Assembly: GCA_023627715.1 (NCBI GenBank)
Contig: JAMAHW010000004.1
Span: forward strand, 620,001-684,000
Direction of reading: 5' to 3'
DNA length: 64,000 bases
Source of the DNA: Periconia sp. R9002
Lineage: Eukaryota > Ascomycota > Dothideomycetes > Pleosporales > Periconiaceae
Shown: piece after piece, positions 22,123 to 35,100 of the stretch
Layout: the number at the start of each line of letters is the position of its first letter
Position numbering within the stretch: position 1 is the first letter of the stretch
Position numbers and translations under genes: made by a program
Notes under the pieces: model-generated
What the model was told of the DNA's origin: nothing
Database searches by the model: none
What the model saw: only the letters and a program-made list of their open reading frames with translations

Positions 22123-24865
22123 ATGATTATCGCTTCTTCGACATTGTTTGTCATTCTGCCATTGGTATCCGCGACGTCGGCAATCGCACAATCGAATAAT
22201 AGCCAATATGTTAATGTTTTTATGGGAACGACGAGCGGGGGCAATAGGTTTCCAGGGGTTGTGGCTGGTGAGTAGAAGCTGGTTTCTTGTTTCGCTTCTG
22301 TGTGTGTTGATGATTTGTCCGAAGCACCATTCGCAATGGTTAAGCTTGGCCCTGATGTACAAAACGGAAATTCAGATGCCTACTCTGGCTATCTAGAACA
22401 GGGCAATGTATGGGGCTTCAGTTTGATGCATGAATCAGGAACTGGAGGGGCACCAAAGTGAATTTTCTTCCCTTTACTTCAGTAAGAGCAACATATTGAC
22501 ACGGCGCAGGTATGGCGTGGTCTCACAAATGCCCGCCGCAGGCGAAGTTGGAAACCCATTGGCCAATTTGTCTCGCCCTCGCTCTGCTGCAGACCAAGGA
22601 TCTCCAGGATATTACATGTCCCAACTGGTCGACGGCATCTCGGTAGAACTAGCTGCTACACCTCACGCAGGTCTCTATCAGTATCACTTCCCTTCGAATG
22701 GCTCTGCATCGATTGTAGTAGATGTATCTCACGTACTACCAAGCTTTAGAGGCCTGGGGTGGGAACAGCATTACTCCAGAGGAAACTTCTCCGTGTACTC
22801 CGACCACTACGAAGGATCCGGGACGTACAATAACGGCTGGAACCTTTCACCAGACTGGACTATATATTTTTGTGGGAAATTCGACACTACGCCGACCTCG
22901 AGAAAGACATTCAAAGGTACAGGTGAAACACTTGCTTCTTACGATGAATCCCCGGGTGTATCTGGGAGCGAGCGAGTAGGAGGCGTTTTCCAATTCAACG
23001 CAACTCAAATTCGTTCTCGTGTCGGTATCTCATTTCTGTCAGCTGGAAAGGCCTGTCAGAATCTTGGAAACGAAATCAAGGCGGATACCACTCTGCAATC
23101 GCTTGTAGATCAGGCGAAAGAGAAATGGGAACAGGATGTTTTCCGTAAAGTTCAGGTAACTGGAGCCAGCGATGCGGACAAGCAATTGCTGTACAGCTCT
23201 TTGCTGGGAATGTTCTTGATCCCTTCCAACCGGACTGGCGAAAACCCAGGCTGGGAAGTGACAGAACCGTACTACGATGATATTTTCACGTTGTGGGACA
23301 CTCACCGTTGTCACACATCTTTGTTCCAGATCGTTCAGCCTACGGCCTATGAAGAGTTCATACGGTCATTGATTGGAATATGGAAGCACGATGGATTTAT
23401 GCCAGACGCGCGGTCATCCAATTTCAACGGACGAGTCCAGGGCGGTTCAAACGCAGACAATGTCCTCGCAGATGCCTATATCAAGGGTGTTAGAGGGGCC
23501 GTCAACTGGGAGGAGGGATTTTCAGCCATGCAAACGGATGCAGAGAAAGTACCCCCGAACAACAACGATCCAAAGGCCCCCGACTCCTCCACCAAAGAAG
23601 GAAGAGGAGCTCTCCCCGATTGGCTCAAGTTGGGATGGATAACTCCTACCTACACCCGCGCCGTCAGCCGGGCCATAGAATACTCGACTAACGATTTTGG
23701 CCTCCATCAAGTCGCTGCTGGCTTGGGTAAAACCGACGAGGCAAACGTTTATCTCAATCGCTCGCGCAACTGGCGCAATCACTGGAATCCGGAAACTTCC
23801 TCACACAACCACAGTGGCTTCGCTGTGCCGCGCCTTGCTAACGGCACATTCATCGAGCAGGACCCTACGGATTGCGGGGGTTGCTATTGGGGCGACGCAT
23901 ATTATGAAGATAGTCCCTGGATCTACAGCATGAACGCCATCCACGATATCTATACGCTGAAGAAGTTGGTTGGCGGGGATGCAAAGTTTGTGGACCGCAT
24001 CGATAAAATGTTTGAACTGGAGATATTCCACTACGGCAATGAACCCGCTTTTACGAGCGCGTACCTCTGTATGTATACCCCCGTCGTAAAAGTAGTCTTC
24101 CACATACCATGGGTTCCTGATTCATATGATATTGTTATTCACTGGAATTTGCTGACGCTATCCCCGTGCATCTAGACAACTTTGTCAAGGGCGAACAGTG
24201 GCGAAGCGTGGAGCGAAGTAGGCAGATTGGAAAGCAGTACCATGCAGGCGCAAACGGACTCCCCGGAAATTCAGATGCGGGCGCCATGGAAAGCAACATC
24301 CTCGTGAGTACAACCATCTTCTCGTCTAGATAGATTTCTCCCCATGGTTGGGATACCGTTTTCTTGGGAGTGGAGATGGCGTGGCGTGGCGTGTGGCCAT
24401 GTGGTAGCCTTTGGCAGCGACTAGGCTCTGAGCTGGCATACCACATGGTCGGCGCCATCGTCTTACTCCACACATAACCTTCATCTGGGGCCGCTACATT
24501 CCCGCATGCATCCATGAATCTACTAATACCCAGCGCAGTGGCAGATGATCGGCCTCTGGCCCATGACAGGCCAAACGACATTCCTCATCCTCTCGCCATG
24601 GTTCCCAGAACTCAGGCTCCAGCTCGGCGGCGGCAAGACGCTCCAAATCACGACCACAGGAGGGAACAAGGACACAGCGTTTTACGTGCAGAGCCTCAAG
24701 GTCAACGGCAAGAATTGGGACAAAGGGTGGGTTAGCTGGGACGACGTCTTCGCGAATGGAGGCACCATGGAATTCACCCTGGGCAGCGCCCCGAACAAGA
24801 CATGGCCGGCGGGCGAGCTGCCGCCGAGTCCCGCGTCTAGCGGCAGCGAAGAGAAGTCATTGTAG
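22123..24865 (+). CDS. secreted glycoside hydrolase family 92 alpha-mannosidase
   Basis: GH92 exo-alpha-mannosidase (typically alpha-1,2), probably extracellular and acting on mannoproteins or N-glycans. Five exons give 763 residues: 22123-22267, 22325-22457, 22510-24068, 24176-24303, 24539-24865, with all phases matching. A signal peptide (MIIASSTLFVILPLVSATSA) is followed by the family opening YVNVFMGTTSGGNRFPGVVA and PFAMVKLGPDV. Core blocks include FTLWDTHRCHTSLFQIVQP, WKHDGFMPDARSSNFNG, GGSNADNVLADAY, YWGDAYYEDSPWIYSMNA and GNEPAFTSAYLYNFVKG. In the catalytic-base region GNSDAGAMESN replaces the bacterial GN-E/D-DCGQMS pattern; the second Asp is kept. Many N-x-S/T sites suit a secreted enzyme. 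The last two introns (107 and 235 nt) are longer than usual here. Same strand as its neighbours but no evident operon-like link. Confidence 0.92.
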
Positions 24866-26564
24866 AACGATGAAGGCAGATGCAGCATGGCGACTTCGGC
24901 TGCGGCGTCGATGAAGCGCTACAGGATGATGTTCACGGACCAAGAGGCTCGTCGTCGCCCTCTTTTTTTTCGTCGCCTCCCTCGTTTTCGTCGTTTTCTT
25001 AGTCGGACTTTGTGGAGATACCGTTTATATTGTCGTAGTTATATTATTTATTTGTGGGCGATGCGCATGTACATTCAATGGCGGAGGTGGAGGTGGTGGA
25101 TGCGATGGAGGAGGAACATGGTGGACTAGCGGGGGTTGGGGAGAGGCACGTCAGCCCACCAGCCTTTCTCCATGGCTAGCAAGGCCAAGACGTCCGTTGA
25201 GCTCTTTTTTCTGCGCCCAGGCTTAGCGGAACATTGGAAAGCGTCATTGGGTGGATGTTTTTTTGTCAACGAGGGAACGTGAAACGCGATCGTCGCTGTA
25301 TCAATTGATCTTGGTTCCATGTTGGCGTTGTGCAAATCTGCATAGGCGTGGGACGATGGCTGGACAGGTTGGGGGCCTTGGTATGAATGCACGCATGCAT
25401 GTATGCATGCAGGCATTGTGATTGATGGTTGATGTGCATGATACATACGATAGCGGAACGGCCCTTTGACTACTTACATGGGATTCGCATTTCCTTTTAC
25501 GAGGGCGGGACGGAAAACAAGTAAACAAAGGAAAATTGTGATCATCATCATGATGATTAGGAAACAAAGCATGCAGAAACACGCCACCAATCCGTCATGG
25601 TTCCGCCCCCGTAATGCCTCTCTCCTTCTATTCAGTTCTACATGCGTCTAGGTAAGTGGTACGACGCAGGACCATCAGGCATAGAAGAAAAAAAGCGGTG
25701 AGGCGCCAGAGAAGGACACAAGCCATGATGGTGTCTATCCAACGTTTTTTTGTCAGGTAGCCCGCCATTCACCCATCAGCCATCAGCATCTTTCCTCCCC
25801 CCAGGCTGGCTGGGCAAAAATACACATCAATCATTCGGCACGCACCCAACCGCGTGAGCAGGCTTGTATCGTGCGCCCGCTGTCACATGGCGCATCCATC
25901 ATGCCGCCTCTCAGCGGGTTTGGACCGAATCCTAACCGTCCAACAGGTTGGATTCGACGCCGCCAAGGCCACCCTTCCCTTTCCCTCCCCCAGCCCGAGC
26001 TCGAGCTCGCATTAGAATGCGTTGCTTGCATGATTATGGTTACGCAAGAGTTGGTGGAGCTGAAGAGCTATCGGTAGACAGTACTTGGATATGTCCTGGA
26101 TGGCCGGCTATCGGTTCTGTTAGGTTGTCGTCGGCGAATATTTTGGGTGGTTTGCGTTTGAAGGTTCCAGGCCTTGTTCGCGGCCTTAAAGCTGGACCCT
26201 GTGCCCGCTTACTTGTAGGCACTGACTGTAGTTGGTACCCCGCATAGGTAACCCTGTTTCGACCTACCTACTGTACCCTGCCACTACACCTTTCTCCACA
26301 CCAACTGCGTGTGCGGAGTGGTCAAAACGGTACAGCTACATAGTCAAAGCTTTATTATCGTCAACTTCCAACCTCTTCCTGAATCTTCTTCTCCTTCTTC
26401 TTCTTTGTCTCCCTCTTTTTTTTTCTTGCTTCAACTCTCCCCGAGCGGAGAGAAAAAGAAGGACGGGGGTTCCCCTCGCGCCACCGACTCAGGTCGTATT
26501 TGAAGCTTGAGCTTTCTTCATCTCTGTCGCCGTACTGCACACACATACATACAGTCGTCGAGCC
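24866..26564. other. 1.7-kb intergenic region
   Basis: No gene is supported. It contains a small alternating tract GCATGCATGTATGCATGCAG (about 25395) and ends in a pyrimidine-rich promoter/leader (26380-26430) before the antiporter ATG. Short frames on both strands lack domains. Confidence 0.5.
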
Positions 26565-29367
26565 ATGTCGTCAACAAAGGCACCCGCTGCGCCTACGGCC
26601 GCCCCTCAGGGTGGTGTGTTTGATCACATCAGTCCCGTGCATGTGGATCCCAAGAATCCCATTATTCTCTTCATCATCCAGGTACGAGGTTCCTTCGTTC
26701 GCGCGTCAATCGAGCGCTTCTCTCCAAACCCGAAAGAAACGAGATGAAAAGCAGAAGATATGCTAAACAAACACCACAGGTCTCCATCATCGTAGTCTTC
26801 TGCCGCCTCCTCAACTGGCCCCTCTCCAAAATCCGCCAACCGCGCGTCATTTCCGAAGTCATCGGCGGCATCCTGCTCGGACCGACCGTCATGGGCCGCA
26901 TCCCAGGCTTCACCAACGCCATCTTCCCCCAGGCCGCCATGACCAATCTCAACCTCGTCGCCAACCTCGGCCTGGTGCTGTTCCTCTTCATCATCGGCCT
27001 CGAGGTCGATTTGCGCTTCCTCATCAGCAATTGGAAGGTCGCCCTCAATGTCGGCATGGTCAGCATGCTGGTGCCGTTTGGCCTGGGCAGCGCCCTCGCC
27101 GTGGGCTTGTATAACCAGTTCAAACACGAGGAGGGCGTTGTGGCGATTGATTTCCCGGTGTATATGTTGTTCATTGGTGTGGCGATTTCCATTACGGCTT
27201 TTCCCGTGCTCTGCCGTATCTTGACTGAGTTGAAGCTGTTGATGACGCCCGTCGGAGTCATTGTTTTGGCAGCTGGTGTCGGAAACGATGTCGTTGGTTA
27301 GTTCTCTGCCCTCCTTTTGTGACGCGGGTTTATGTGTCTAATATTTTTACCCATCTAGGTTGGATCTTGCTAGCTCTCTGTGTCGCCCTTGTCAATGCTA
27401 ACAATGGATTGACGGCGCTTTGGGTGTTATTGACCTGCGTGGGTTTTATCCTATTCCTCGTCTATGCCGTGCGACCCCCCTTCCTCTGGATCCTCCGCAA
27501 GAATCGCGCGCTTCAAGACGGACCTAGTCAGGGGATCATCGCTCTCACTCTTTTGATATGCCTTGCTTCGGCCTTTTTCACGGGAATCATCGGTGTTCAC
27601 CCTATTTTCGGTGCCTTCCTGGCTGGACTTATTTGCCCCCACGAAGGTGGTTTTGCTATCAAGGTCGCCGAGAAGATTGAGGATTTGATCGGGGCACTTT
27701 TCCTTCCGCTATATTTCACGCTTTCGGGTCTCAGCACCAACATTGGACTGCTGGACAGCGGTATCGTCTGGGGCTATGTTGTTGCGGTTTGCGTCGTTGC
27801 CTTCTTCTCCAAGTTCATCGGAGCTACCATCGCGGCTCGTTTCACGGGCATGTTGTGGCGAGAGTGCTTTGCGATTGGATCGTTGATGAGTTGCAAGGGT
27901 CTTGTGGAGCTCATTGTCTTGAACATTGGTCTCAATGCTAGGATCCTCAGCACTCGAACTTTCACCATCTTCGTCGTCATGGCCCTCATTACCACTTTCC
28001 TGTCCTCACCTTTGACCCAATTCTTCTACCCGCATTGGTACCAGAAGAAGGTGGAGGCTTTCCGGAGGGGAGAAATTGATTGGGACACTGGGAAGCCCTT
28101 GGATGGAACGGAGAGCACGGTGGACGCGCCATCCTACGACAAAGTATCCGCTCAAAAGGTGCAGCATTTGACCGTGTACCTGCGCTTGGACAGCATGCCC
28201 AATCTGCTCGCCTTCACCTCTTTATTTGGTGGTCGTTCTTTCAAGCCCTCTGAAAAGGTGCACCCATCAATCGAGCAGGCGTCTAGCAAGGAAACGTCCA
28301 GTTCCACGGCGCAAGACTTGGTGCCCAAGCGCCCCGTTGAAGCGTACGGTCTGCGTCTGCTCAACTTGACAGATCGTGGCTCTTCCGTCATGGCTGTCTC
28401 TGAAATTGAATCCTACACTGCATATGATCCCGTAGTCAACACCTTCCGGACCTTTGGACGTCTTCACAATCTGGCGGTTAGTGGTGAGGTGCTCGTTGTT
28501 CCCGAGTCATCCTTCTCCGATACCATCAGCATGCGCGCGGCGGAATCCGATCTTCTTCTGCTTCCCTGGAGCGAGACGGGTGGTATGAGTGAGCAGGCCA
28601 TTATCGAGGATAAGGGAACCAAGAACAAGCTTGCCGCGCCTTCCTATGTGGCTTTTATCAACGAGTGTCTCGAACAATCCTCAGTCCCCGTCGCAATCCT
28701 GATCAACAAGAACTTCGGCGGCAGCAAAAACAAGCAAACAAAGGAGCGAAACAAACTGACCCGCACCATCAGCAGCGTCAGTCTCACCAGCTCACGAAAC
28801 ATGGAAGTCTCCGCACCCATCGCAGACCGCAGCCACCACATCTTCTTCCCCTTCTTCGGCGGCGAAGACGACCGCACCGCGCTCCGCCTCGTGCTCCAGC
28901 TCGCCGAGAACCCCGAAGTAACCGCCACCGTCGTGCGCTTCGAAGTCCTCGGCTCCTTCGGCCAGCAAAGCACATCAACACCGCAAAAACCCGAGCAAGC
29001 CGTCGTCACCACAGGCACCAGCTCCGCCAGCAACGAACAAGACGCCGCCTTCTTCGCATCCATCAGCGCCTCCGTCCCCTCTGAACTCTCCTCACGCATC
29101 TTCTTCGAAACCGTCACCTCCGACAGCCCCCTCAAGGACGTCATCGCACGCGCCAGCATCGAAACCGGACAGAACCCCAAGAACGCGGGCGATCTCATCG
29201 TGCTGGGGCGCAACCTCGCCAATAACAGCTATGTGACCCCCGTCGAGGCAGACGAGATTCGGCAGGCGTCGCCGTCGGTCGCGTCGTCTTTGGGTGTGTT
29301 GACCGAGAAGGTGTGGGCGAGTAAGTCCGGGGCTAGCGTGCTTGTTGTTAAGGCTGGGAATCGGTAG
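26565..29367 (+). CDS. KHA1-type K+/H+ antiporter (CPA2 family)
   Basis: Monovalent cation/proton antiporter of the CPA2 family, like yeast Kha1, which acts in K+ and pH homeostasis, probably in Golgi-type membranes. Three exons (26565-26681, 26780-27296, 27359-29367) encode 880 residues, close to the yeast protein's length. A short cytosolic N-terminus ([20 protein letters not shown]) leads into about 12 membrane segments. These include [75 protein letters not shown] and [14 protein letters not shown]. After about residue 470 comes a long soluble C-terminal region ([20 protein letters not shown] ... [10 protein letters not shown] ... [10 protein letters not shown]) with the Usp-like character of this family. 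The intron 2 donor (GTTAGT) is less usual but in phase. Confidence 0.94.
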
Positions 29368-30240
29368 TGTTTTGTGTGGGGAGTGAGAGAGATGGTTTGG
29401 CTTTGGGTTTTGCATCGAGATGGAGTTTGAAATGTTTGGTTAGATACCTTTGTTTGTTTCTGTCTCTTTTTTTTACAAAGAGTATGGTGAGAATTCATGA
29501 TTATATATACGACATGGTACGTTACATGCACTGGGGTTTCAACATGCATACACATGTACAGAAATGAAAGAATGCATTGAAATATACATGTACATATAGG
29601 TACACCTGTGTGAGCATGCGCAAAACAATTGCACAGATACATGTGTGTAGGACAGCCTTTGGTTCAATCGGTACTGGCGTTGTGAATTGTAGGTAGCATC
29701 CGCTGAAGTATCGCGAGCATCGAACAGAGTAACCTACATATACATGTAAGGTGCTTCAGATTCGAATGCTCAAATGTTGTTGTCGTGACTTCGATCACCA
29801 CGTGATTGAAATTACCCCAGGTGCTCGCTTCGCCCATCTTCTCGCCCTAAGACGAAAAAAACAAACTCCCGAGGAACCCCCCCTGTCCAAAAATCTACGC
29901 CGGTGGAAAAATCCACTCGACGTCCTAAACGCGTCGTGCTAGGGGTAGCTAGTCTACACGGTACGGTCACCTCACAGTCATACTCTTACCTCCTTTTTCG
30001 CGCGTTTGTCTATAAGGAGAGCTGGAAAATCGCATCCACGCTCCTTAGCCCGTTCGTTACCTGCACTCCCGACATTCTTTTTTCCGACGAGACGAACGCG
30101 AGAGTGAAAGTCACAGCGATTGCGCACCGCGCCGCATTGCCATCCCTTCTTTTACCTACCGTCGCGACGAGCTAGAGATACAGCTATTGTATACTGGACC
30201 GATCTGCTTGCCAATTGCCGAATAATAATCGTCGATCGCC
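29368..30240. other. intergenic region, no gene seen
   Basis: 870 bp with A/T-rich 3' UTR-like sequence and TACATGTACATAT-type tracts (29500-29760), then the promoter of the next gene. No supported feature. Confidence 0.45.
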
Positions 30241-31546
30241 ATGGACACAACAGCTGCACCGGTGGAACAACCACAGCCTGTGCCTAAGAAGCGCGGACGA
30301 CCCAAGAAAGTCGTGGTAGACGAGCCCGGGGTAGGACTTGCGGTCGAAGGGAAGAAGGCTGCTGGGAAAACACCTACGGCGGCAGCCGCGGTGAAGAAGA
30401 CGAAGACAGTGAAGAAGACGGTGGAGAAGGATGAGACTGCGAAACTGAGCGCAAAGAAAACTGCAAAGGCTGCTCCTGTGAAAAAGAGCGTCAAGAGTGC
30501 GGTGAAGGATGAGGGAAAGATATCCGAAGTGCCGCAGAAGACAACGAGTAGAATTTTGGAGGAGGTGGAGAAGACAGGGACTTTGAAGGCTGCTGTGAAG
30601 GCTGCTCCGAGGGTGGTTTCTTCTCCGTCGGAGTCGAGTACGATAGCGAAGGAAAAGCCTCTGTCTACATCTACCTCGTCGGCGCAAGTCAAATCGGCCA
30701 TTGACCCCAAACCGTCTGTACCAGCTGCACCATCGAAATCTGCTGCATCCACTGTACCCTTGCCACCTAAAGTCGAGACACAGGTGCCCAAACCCGCATC
30801 CAAGCCGATCTCCACCGCGTCACCTGTCCCCAAACCTGTTGCGCCCTCTAAGGTTGCTCCCAAACCTGAGTCCAAACCTATACCCAACTCCAATCCTACC
30901 GCTTCACCAATCCTCACATCCGTAGCTTCCGCTTCACTAAAATTCACATCTAAACCAGCCTCATCCTCACCAAAACCCATCACACCTCCCCCCGCCCCTC
31001 CCTCTCCTTCTAAACCCACACCCCCTCCACCCGCCTCGCAACCCCCGCCGCCGTCTCCAAAGCCCAACGAATTCGTGCCACGAGTAACCGCAATCCCACT
31101 CCCTCGCCGTCCACGAAACCCATACACATCGTCACCACCTGCGCCCCCGCGCCCCAAGGCGCTGACTCCTGAAGAGATTCAGAAAAGGCAGGATGATCAA
31201 GCTCTCCGCCGGGGTCGCTTGCCGCAGAGATACGCAAAGGCTGGCAGACAGGTTGTGGGTCTCATGGTGGGAATTCCCATCATCATCGTCTTCGGGTGGC
31301 ATTTGTATAAACGATGTAAGTTCTTCCCGAATCCGACTTTTCTTCTGTTCGTTTTGGAGGTGATTGTGTACGGATTACTGACGTGATGATACCCCTTTGG
31401 GATTGATAGATGATGAAACGATGCAAACGAAATACAGTGCCAGGTTTGCAAATCTGAATAAGGAGCCTACACCATCGTCGTCGACGGTATCGCCAGCACC
31501 GCCGCCGTCCCCCTCACCTCTATCTTCGCCCTCATCACCGTCCTAG
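30241..31546 (+). CDS. AT-hook/Lys-Ala/Pro-rich protein with one C-terminal membrane segment
   Basis: Uncharacterised 403-residue protein from two exons (30241-31315, 31410-31546; 94-nt intron, phase 1). The N-terminus has an AT-hook-like KKRGRPKK at about 16-23. An H1-like Lys/Ala/Val region follows (KKTKTVKKTVEKDETAKLSA, to about 110), then a long Pro/Ser/Ala-rich disordered region (to about 300). A compact conserved-looking block comes next: LTPEEIQKRQDDQALRRGRL, then PQRYAKAGRQVVG. The hydrophobic stretch GLMVGIPIIIVFGW is a single predicted membrane helix, followed by HLYKRYDETMQTKYSARFAN and a Ser/Pro tail. The combination of a DNA-binding-like N-terminus and a tail-proximal membrane helix could mean an inner nuclear membrane protein. 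Alternatively, the basic region may be only a disordered or mitochondrial-targeting segment. I know of no function. Confidence 0.78.
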
Positions 31547-32179
31547 ACTACGGGGTCTTTGACGCGATGGAGAAGTGAAATAGTATGCTCTGGTAATGGA
31601 CAGGTGAGAAGAAAAGAAAGAAGAGAGTGTATAGTATATATTCTTACAGACAAGCATCACCACTTAATTATGCCCCTGATGAACGGGTCACGAACGATTA
31701 AAAAGAAAACTGTACATAACTAAGACCGTCCATCATCGTACACATTGATGTTAATGAGAATGAATCCTTTGCTTATAATTATGTTACCAGATTCCAGCAA
31801 GGGCAATTGCGTTTTTTCGCGATTCAATGCCGCCCCGTCGCGTGCTGCGCGTGAATGCATTCCACTGATATTTGAACGCGACACCACGAGCCCCTCAAGA
31901 CTAAAAACCCCTCCCCTCATCCTACTCCTCTTTTTCTTATTCACTCCTTCTGTACACGACTCCCACGCTCCTTTCTTGTTGTGACGCGCGTTGCTTTTCT
32001 GGCGCTGGTTCGGCGTTTTATTATGCGTGTCGTTTTACTGCAAGCCGTTCTTCGCGTCGTCGTCGTCCAATTCTTCATCGTTACCAATTCAACTTCATAA
32101 ACTCTCTCTCTCTCCTCCGGCGGGGATATTCTTCCCATCTACGTGTCCGCGGGTGCCACCGCGCGCGCTTCATCTCACG
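31547..32179. other. promoter region of the giant surface-protein gene
   Basis: 633 bp. The frame is open from 31991 to the ATG at 32180 but has no in-frame ATG, so it is leader. A CTCTCTCTCTCC tract lies near 32103. No other gene. Confidence 0.5.
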
Positions 32180-35100
32180 ATGGCTACACGCCTCACACTT
32201 CCCCTTCCCCTCCTCCTCCCCCTTTTCCTCCTCCTCTTCCTCGCCCCCCTCGTAACTCCCCTCCCCCAAATCGGCATCGTCAACACCGTCCTAGCCCCCG
32301 TAACCTGCACCGACGCGACCAACACGCCCTACACAAACGGCTCCTCCCTCGTCGACAGCAGCGGCCGCGCCTACCAAGTCCTCTGCAACACCAACATCCT
32401 CCAAGCCGACCTCTCCGTCACGATCCTCGACTCGCTGCAGCTCTGCGTGAATTCGTGCGTCGGGAGCCCGTACTGCGTCGCCGCGACGTACGATCAAGCG
32501 CTGCGGTCCTGCCGGTTGAAGGGCACCGCTGGGCTCGTGGCGAATGTGGTCGGCGGCGTCACGGGCGTGGTTGGCAACGTTGTGAGCGCGACGGGGTTCA
32601 TCGCTTTAGTACCTATCCCGTCGTCTTCCACTCCCTCTTCGGCATCTCCAACATCCAGAGCCTCGAGTCCGACTCCAGCGGCGGCAGCGGCGTCGTCGAA
32701 TCCAGTCGTACCTACCACCTCTTCGAAACCCCCAACCCTCACTTCCGTCCTATCGTCTTTGAGCATCGCATTAAGCACAGCGTCCCTCCCACCCCCGGTC
32801 TCTACACCGTCGCCGCAGGGCTTGGTCGCTGGATTGCCGGCGGTGTCGTCAGTGCAGATAGTACCACCGGTTTCCATACCCTCCTCGTCGTTGTCCGCGC
32901 TGTCTGTATCTCGTGCTTCGCTGTCGGTTTCGACGCCGCCCGCGAGTTTGAACCCGGGGTCTTCGGCGTTGGGAGGGGGGTTTGGAGGGTTGCCGGTGCA
33001 GGTAGTGCCGAGTTCGATTGTTGCTGTTGTCCCGTCTGTGCAGGTGGTGAGTTCGGTTGCTGGGGTCTCGTCAGTGCTGGGAGTTGTCTCGTCGGATCAG
33101 ATACCTAGCTCGATTGCTGTTCCCTCATTACTCAGCTCTGTTTCGGTACCTTTGTCGATTCAGGTACCCAGCTCGATTGCTGTTCCCTCGTCGGTACCGG
33201 TACTTAGCTCGGTTCCTATTCTATCGTCAGTTCAGCTACCTAGTTCGATTATTGCTGTTCCGTCTGTACAGGTACCCAGCTCGAATCCCGTTCCCTCGCT
33301 ACTCAACTCTATTTCTGCACCTTTGTCGGTTCAATTGCCTAGCTCGATTCCTGTGCTTTCGTCGATTCAGATACCCAGCTCGATTATTGCTGCTCCGTCG
33401 TTGCTCAGCTCTGTTTCTGTGCCTTCATCAATACCGTTACCGAGCTCGATTGCTGCTCCCTCGGTACAGGTACCTAACTCGGTCCCTATTCTTTCTTCAA
33501 TTCAGATACCCAGCTCTGTTCCTGCTCCTTCGTCGGTACCGATATCTAGCTTGACCGCCGTTCCTTCAGTACAGGTGCCCAGCTCGCTCCCTAGTTCCAT
33601 TATTACTCCCTCGTCGGTACAGATACTTACGCCTGTGTCTGTACCTTCGTCAATTCCAATACTCAGCTCTGTCCCTGTTCCCTCGTCAGTGCCAGTACTC
33701 AGCTCGATTCCTGCTCCCTCGTCGGTAGTCTCGATACCTGGTGTATCATCATTACGCGTAACGTCCTCTGTAATCCCGGTCGCTGCGCCTTCAAATCCAA
33801 ATCCAAGTCCAGCAAATGTGATTGGAATATTGGGAGGCGTACCTATATCTGTAGTGGCGCCTGTGGTCTCGTTGGTTCAGACTCCTTCGCCTGTCCTGCC
33901 TATTTCTTCGGCTCTTGCATCGTTGAATGCGATTTCGGCGCCTAGTTTATTGAGCTCACCTTCTATACTATCTGTGGCCTCTGCGATTCCGATTTCTACG
34001 CCTCCAGGTTTAAATCCATCGAGCTCGGTTGGAGGATTGGGCGGCGGGCTTCCTATATCTGTAATGGCGCCTGTGGTTTCGTTGGTTCAGAACCTTTCGC
34101 CTTCGTTGCCTGTCTCTTCGGTTCTTGCATCGTTGAATGGAATCTCGGCGCCTGGGTTACTGAGCTCGCTCTCCATTCCATCTGCGGCTTCTGCGTTACC
34201 ACAGCCAAGTTTATCAATCCCAGCGTCAGGCTTAGGCGTTTCTCTGCCTGTCTCCATACAAGCCCCTCTATCTTCCTTAATAACGGTTCCCCTACCGTCA
34301 CCATCGAATATCCTCCCGACGCCTGGTCTATCGAACCCACCCTTTGTAATATCTGGAGCCTCTGCGCTACCCTTACCAAGTCTACCACCTCCAGCCACAA
34401 ACCTGGGCGATATTTTATCTCTGTCACTACAAGTACCTATATCTTCCTTAGTACAAATCCCTCCGGCCTTGATAACGCCGTCCCCAACCGGTGCACCAAT
34501 CGATCCAAGCCAACTGGAGCAGCTACTCTCCTATATGTCCTACGACCTAGGATTCTATCTACCACGGGAGCAACTTATCAAACTCCTTCCTGTGCCATGG
34601 CAGACCGTGACGTCTTTCCCGTCTAGTCCAAGCTCCCAGGCGAGTGATGCGAATACAGCGGCCGTGAACATGAACCTCCCCAATGTTGGGAATGTTGCTA
34701 GCAACCTTCTTCCAAACTCTGTCGGTGGGCCTTCATCTGCTACTCCTACGTCTACACTCAACGCGGCTGGCAATCCTTTGGGAAATTTGTTGGGCGGTCT
34801 CGTTGGGAGTACTGTGAGCTTGCCATCACCTGGCGCTGTTTCATCAGTAATACCAGCTCCCTCACTCCCTTTGTCGTCTCCGGCCAACTTGGTTCCTTCG
34901 CTCGCATCAGTCGCAAGTCCCTCGCCTATACCCACCCCAGGCAATGTCATCAACGCCTTATCCAACTTGCTACAACCACCTGCGGCCATCGGATCCTCCA
35001 TACTTTCCGGACTTCCTACCCAAGTTCCAATCTCAGTACCGAACTCGCTCGGATCTATTCTGCCGTCCGCTTTGGTTTCTTCGTTGGTACCTTCCCTGGC

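Noticed and set aside
28665..29084. + and - strand frames overlapping the antiporter C-terminal region
   Set aside because: Arg/Gln-rich or Ser/Arg-rich alternate frames of a well-supported coding exon.
31991..32179. Upstream in-frame extension of the giant gene
   Set aside because: It has no ATG; the first in-frame ATG at 32180 is followed immediately by a good signal peptide.
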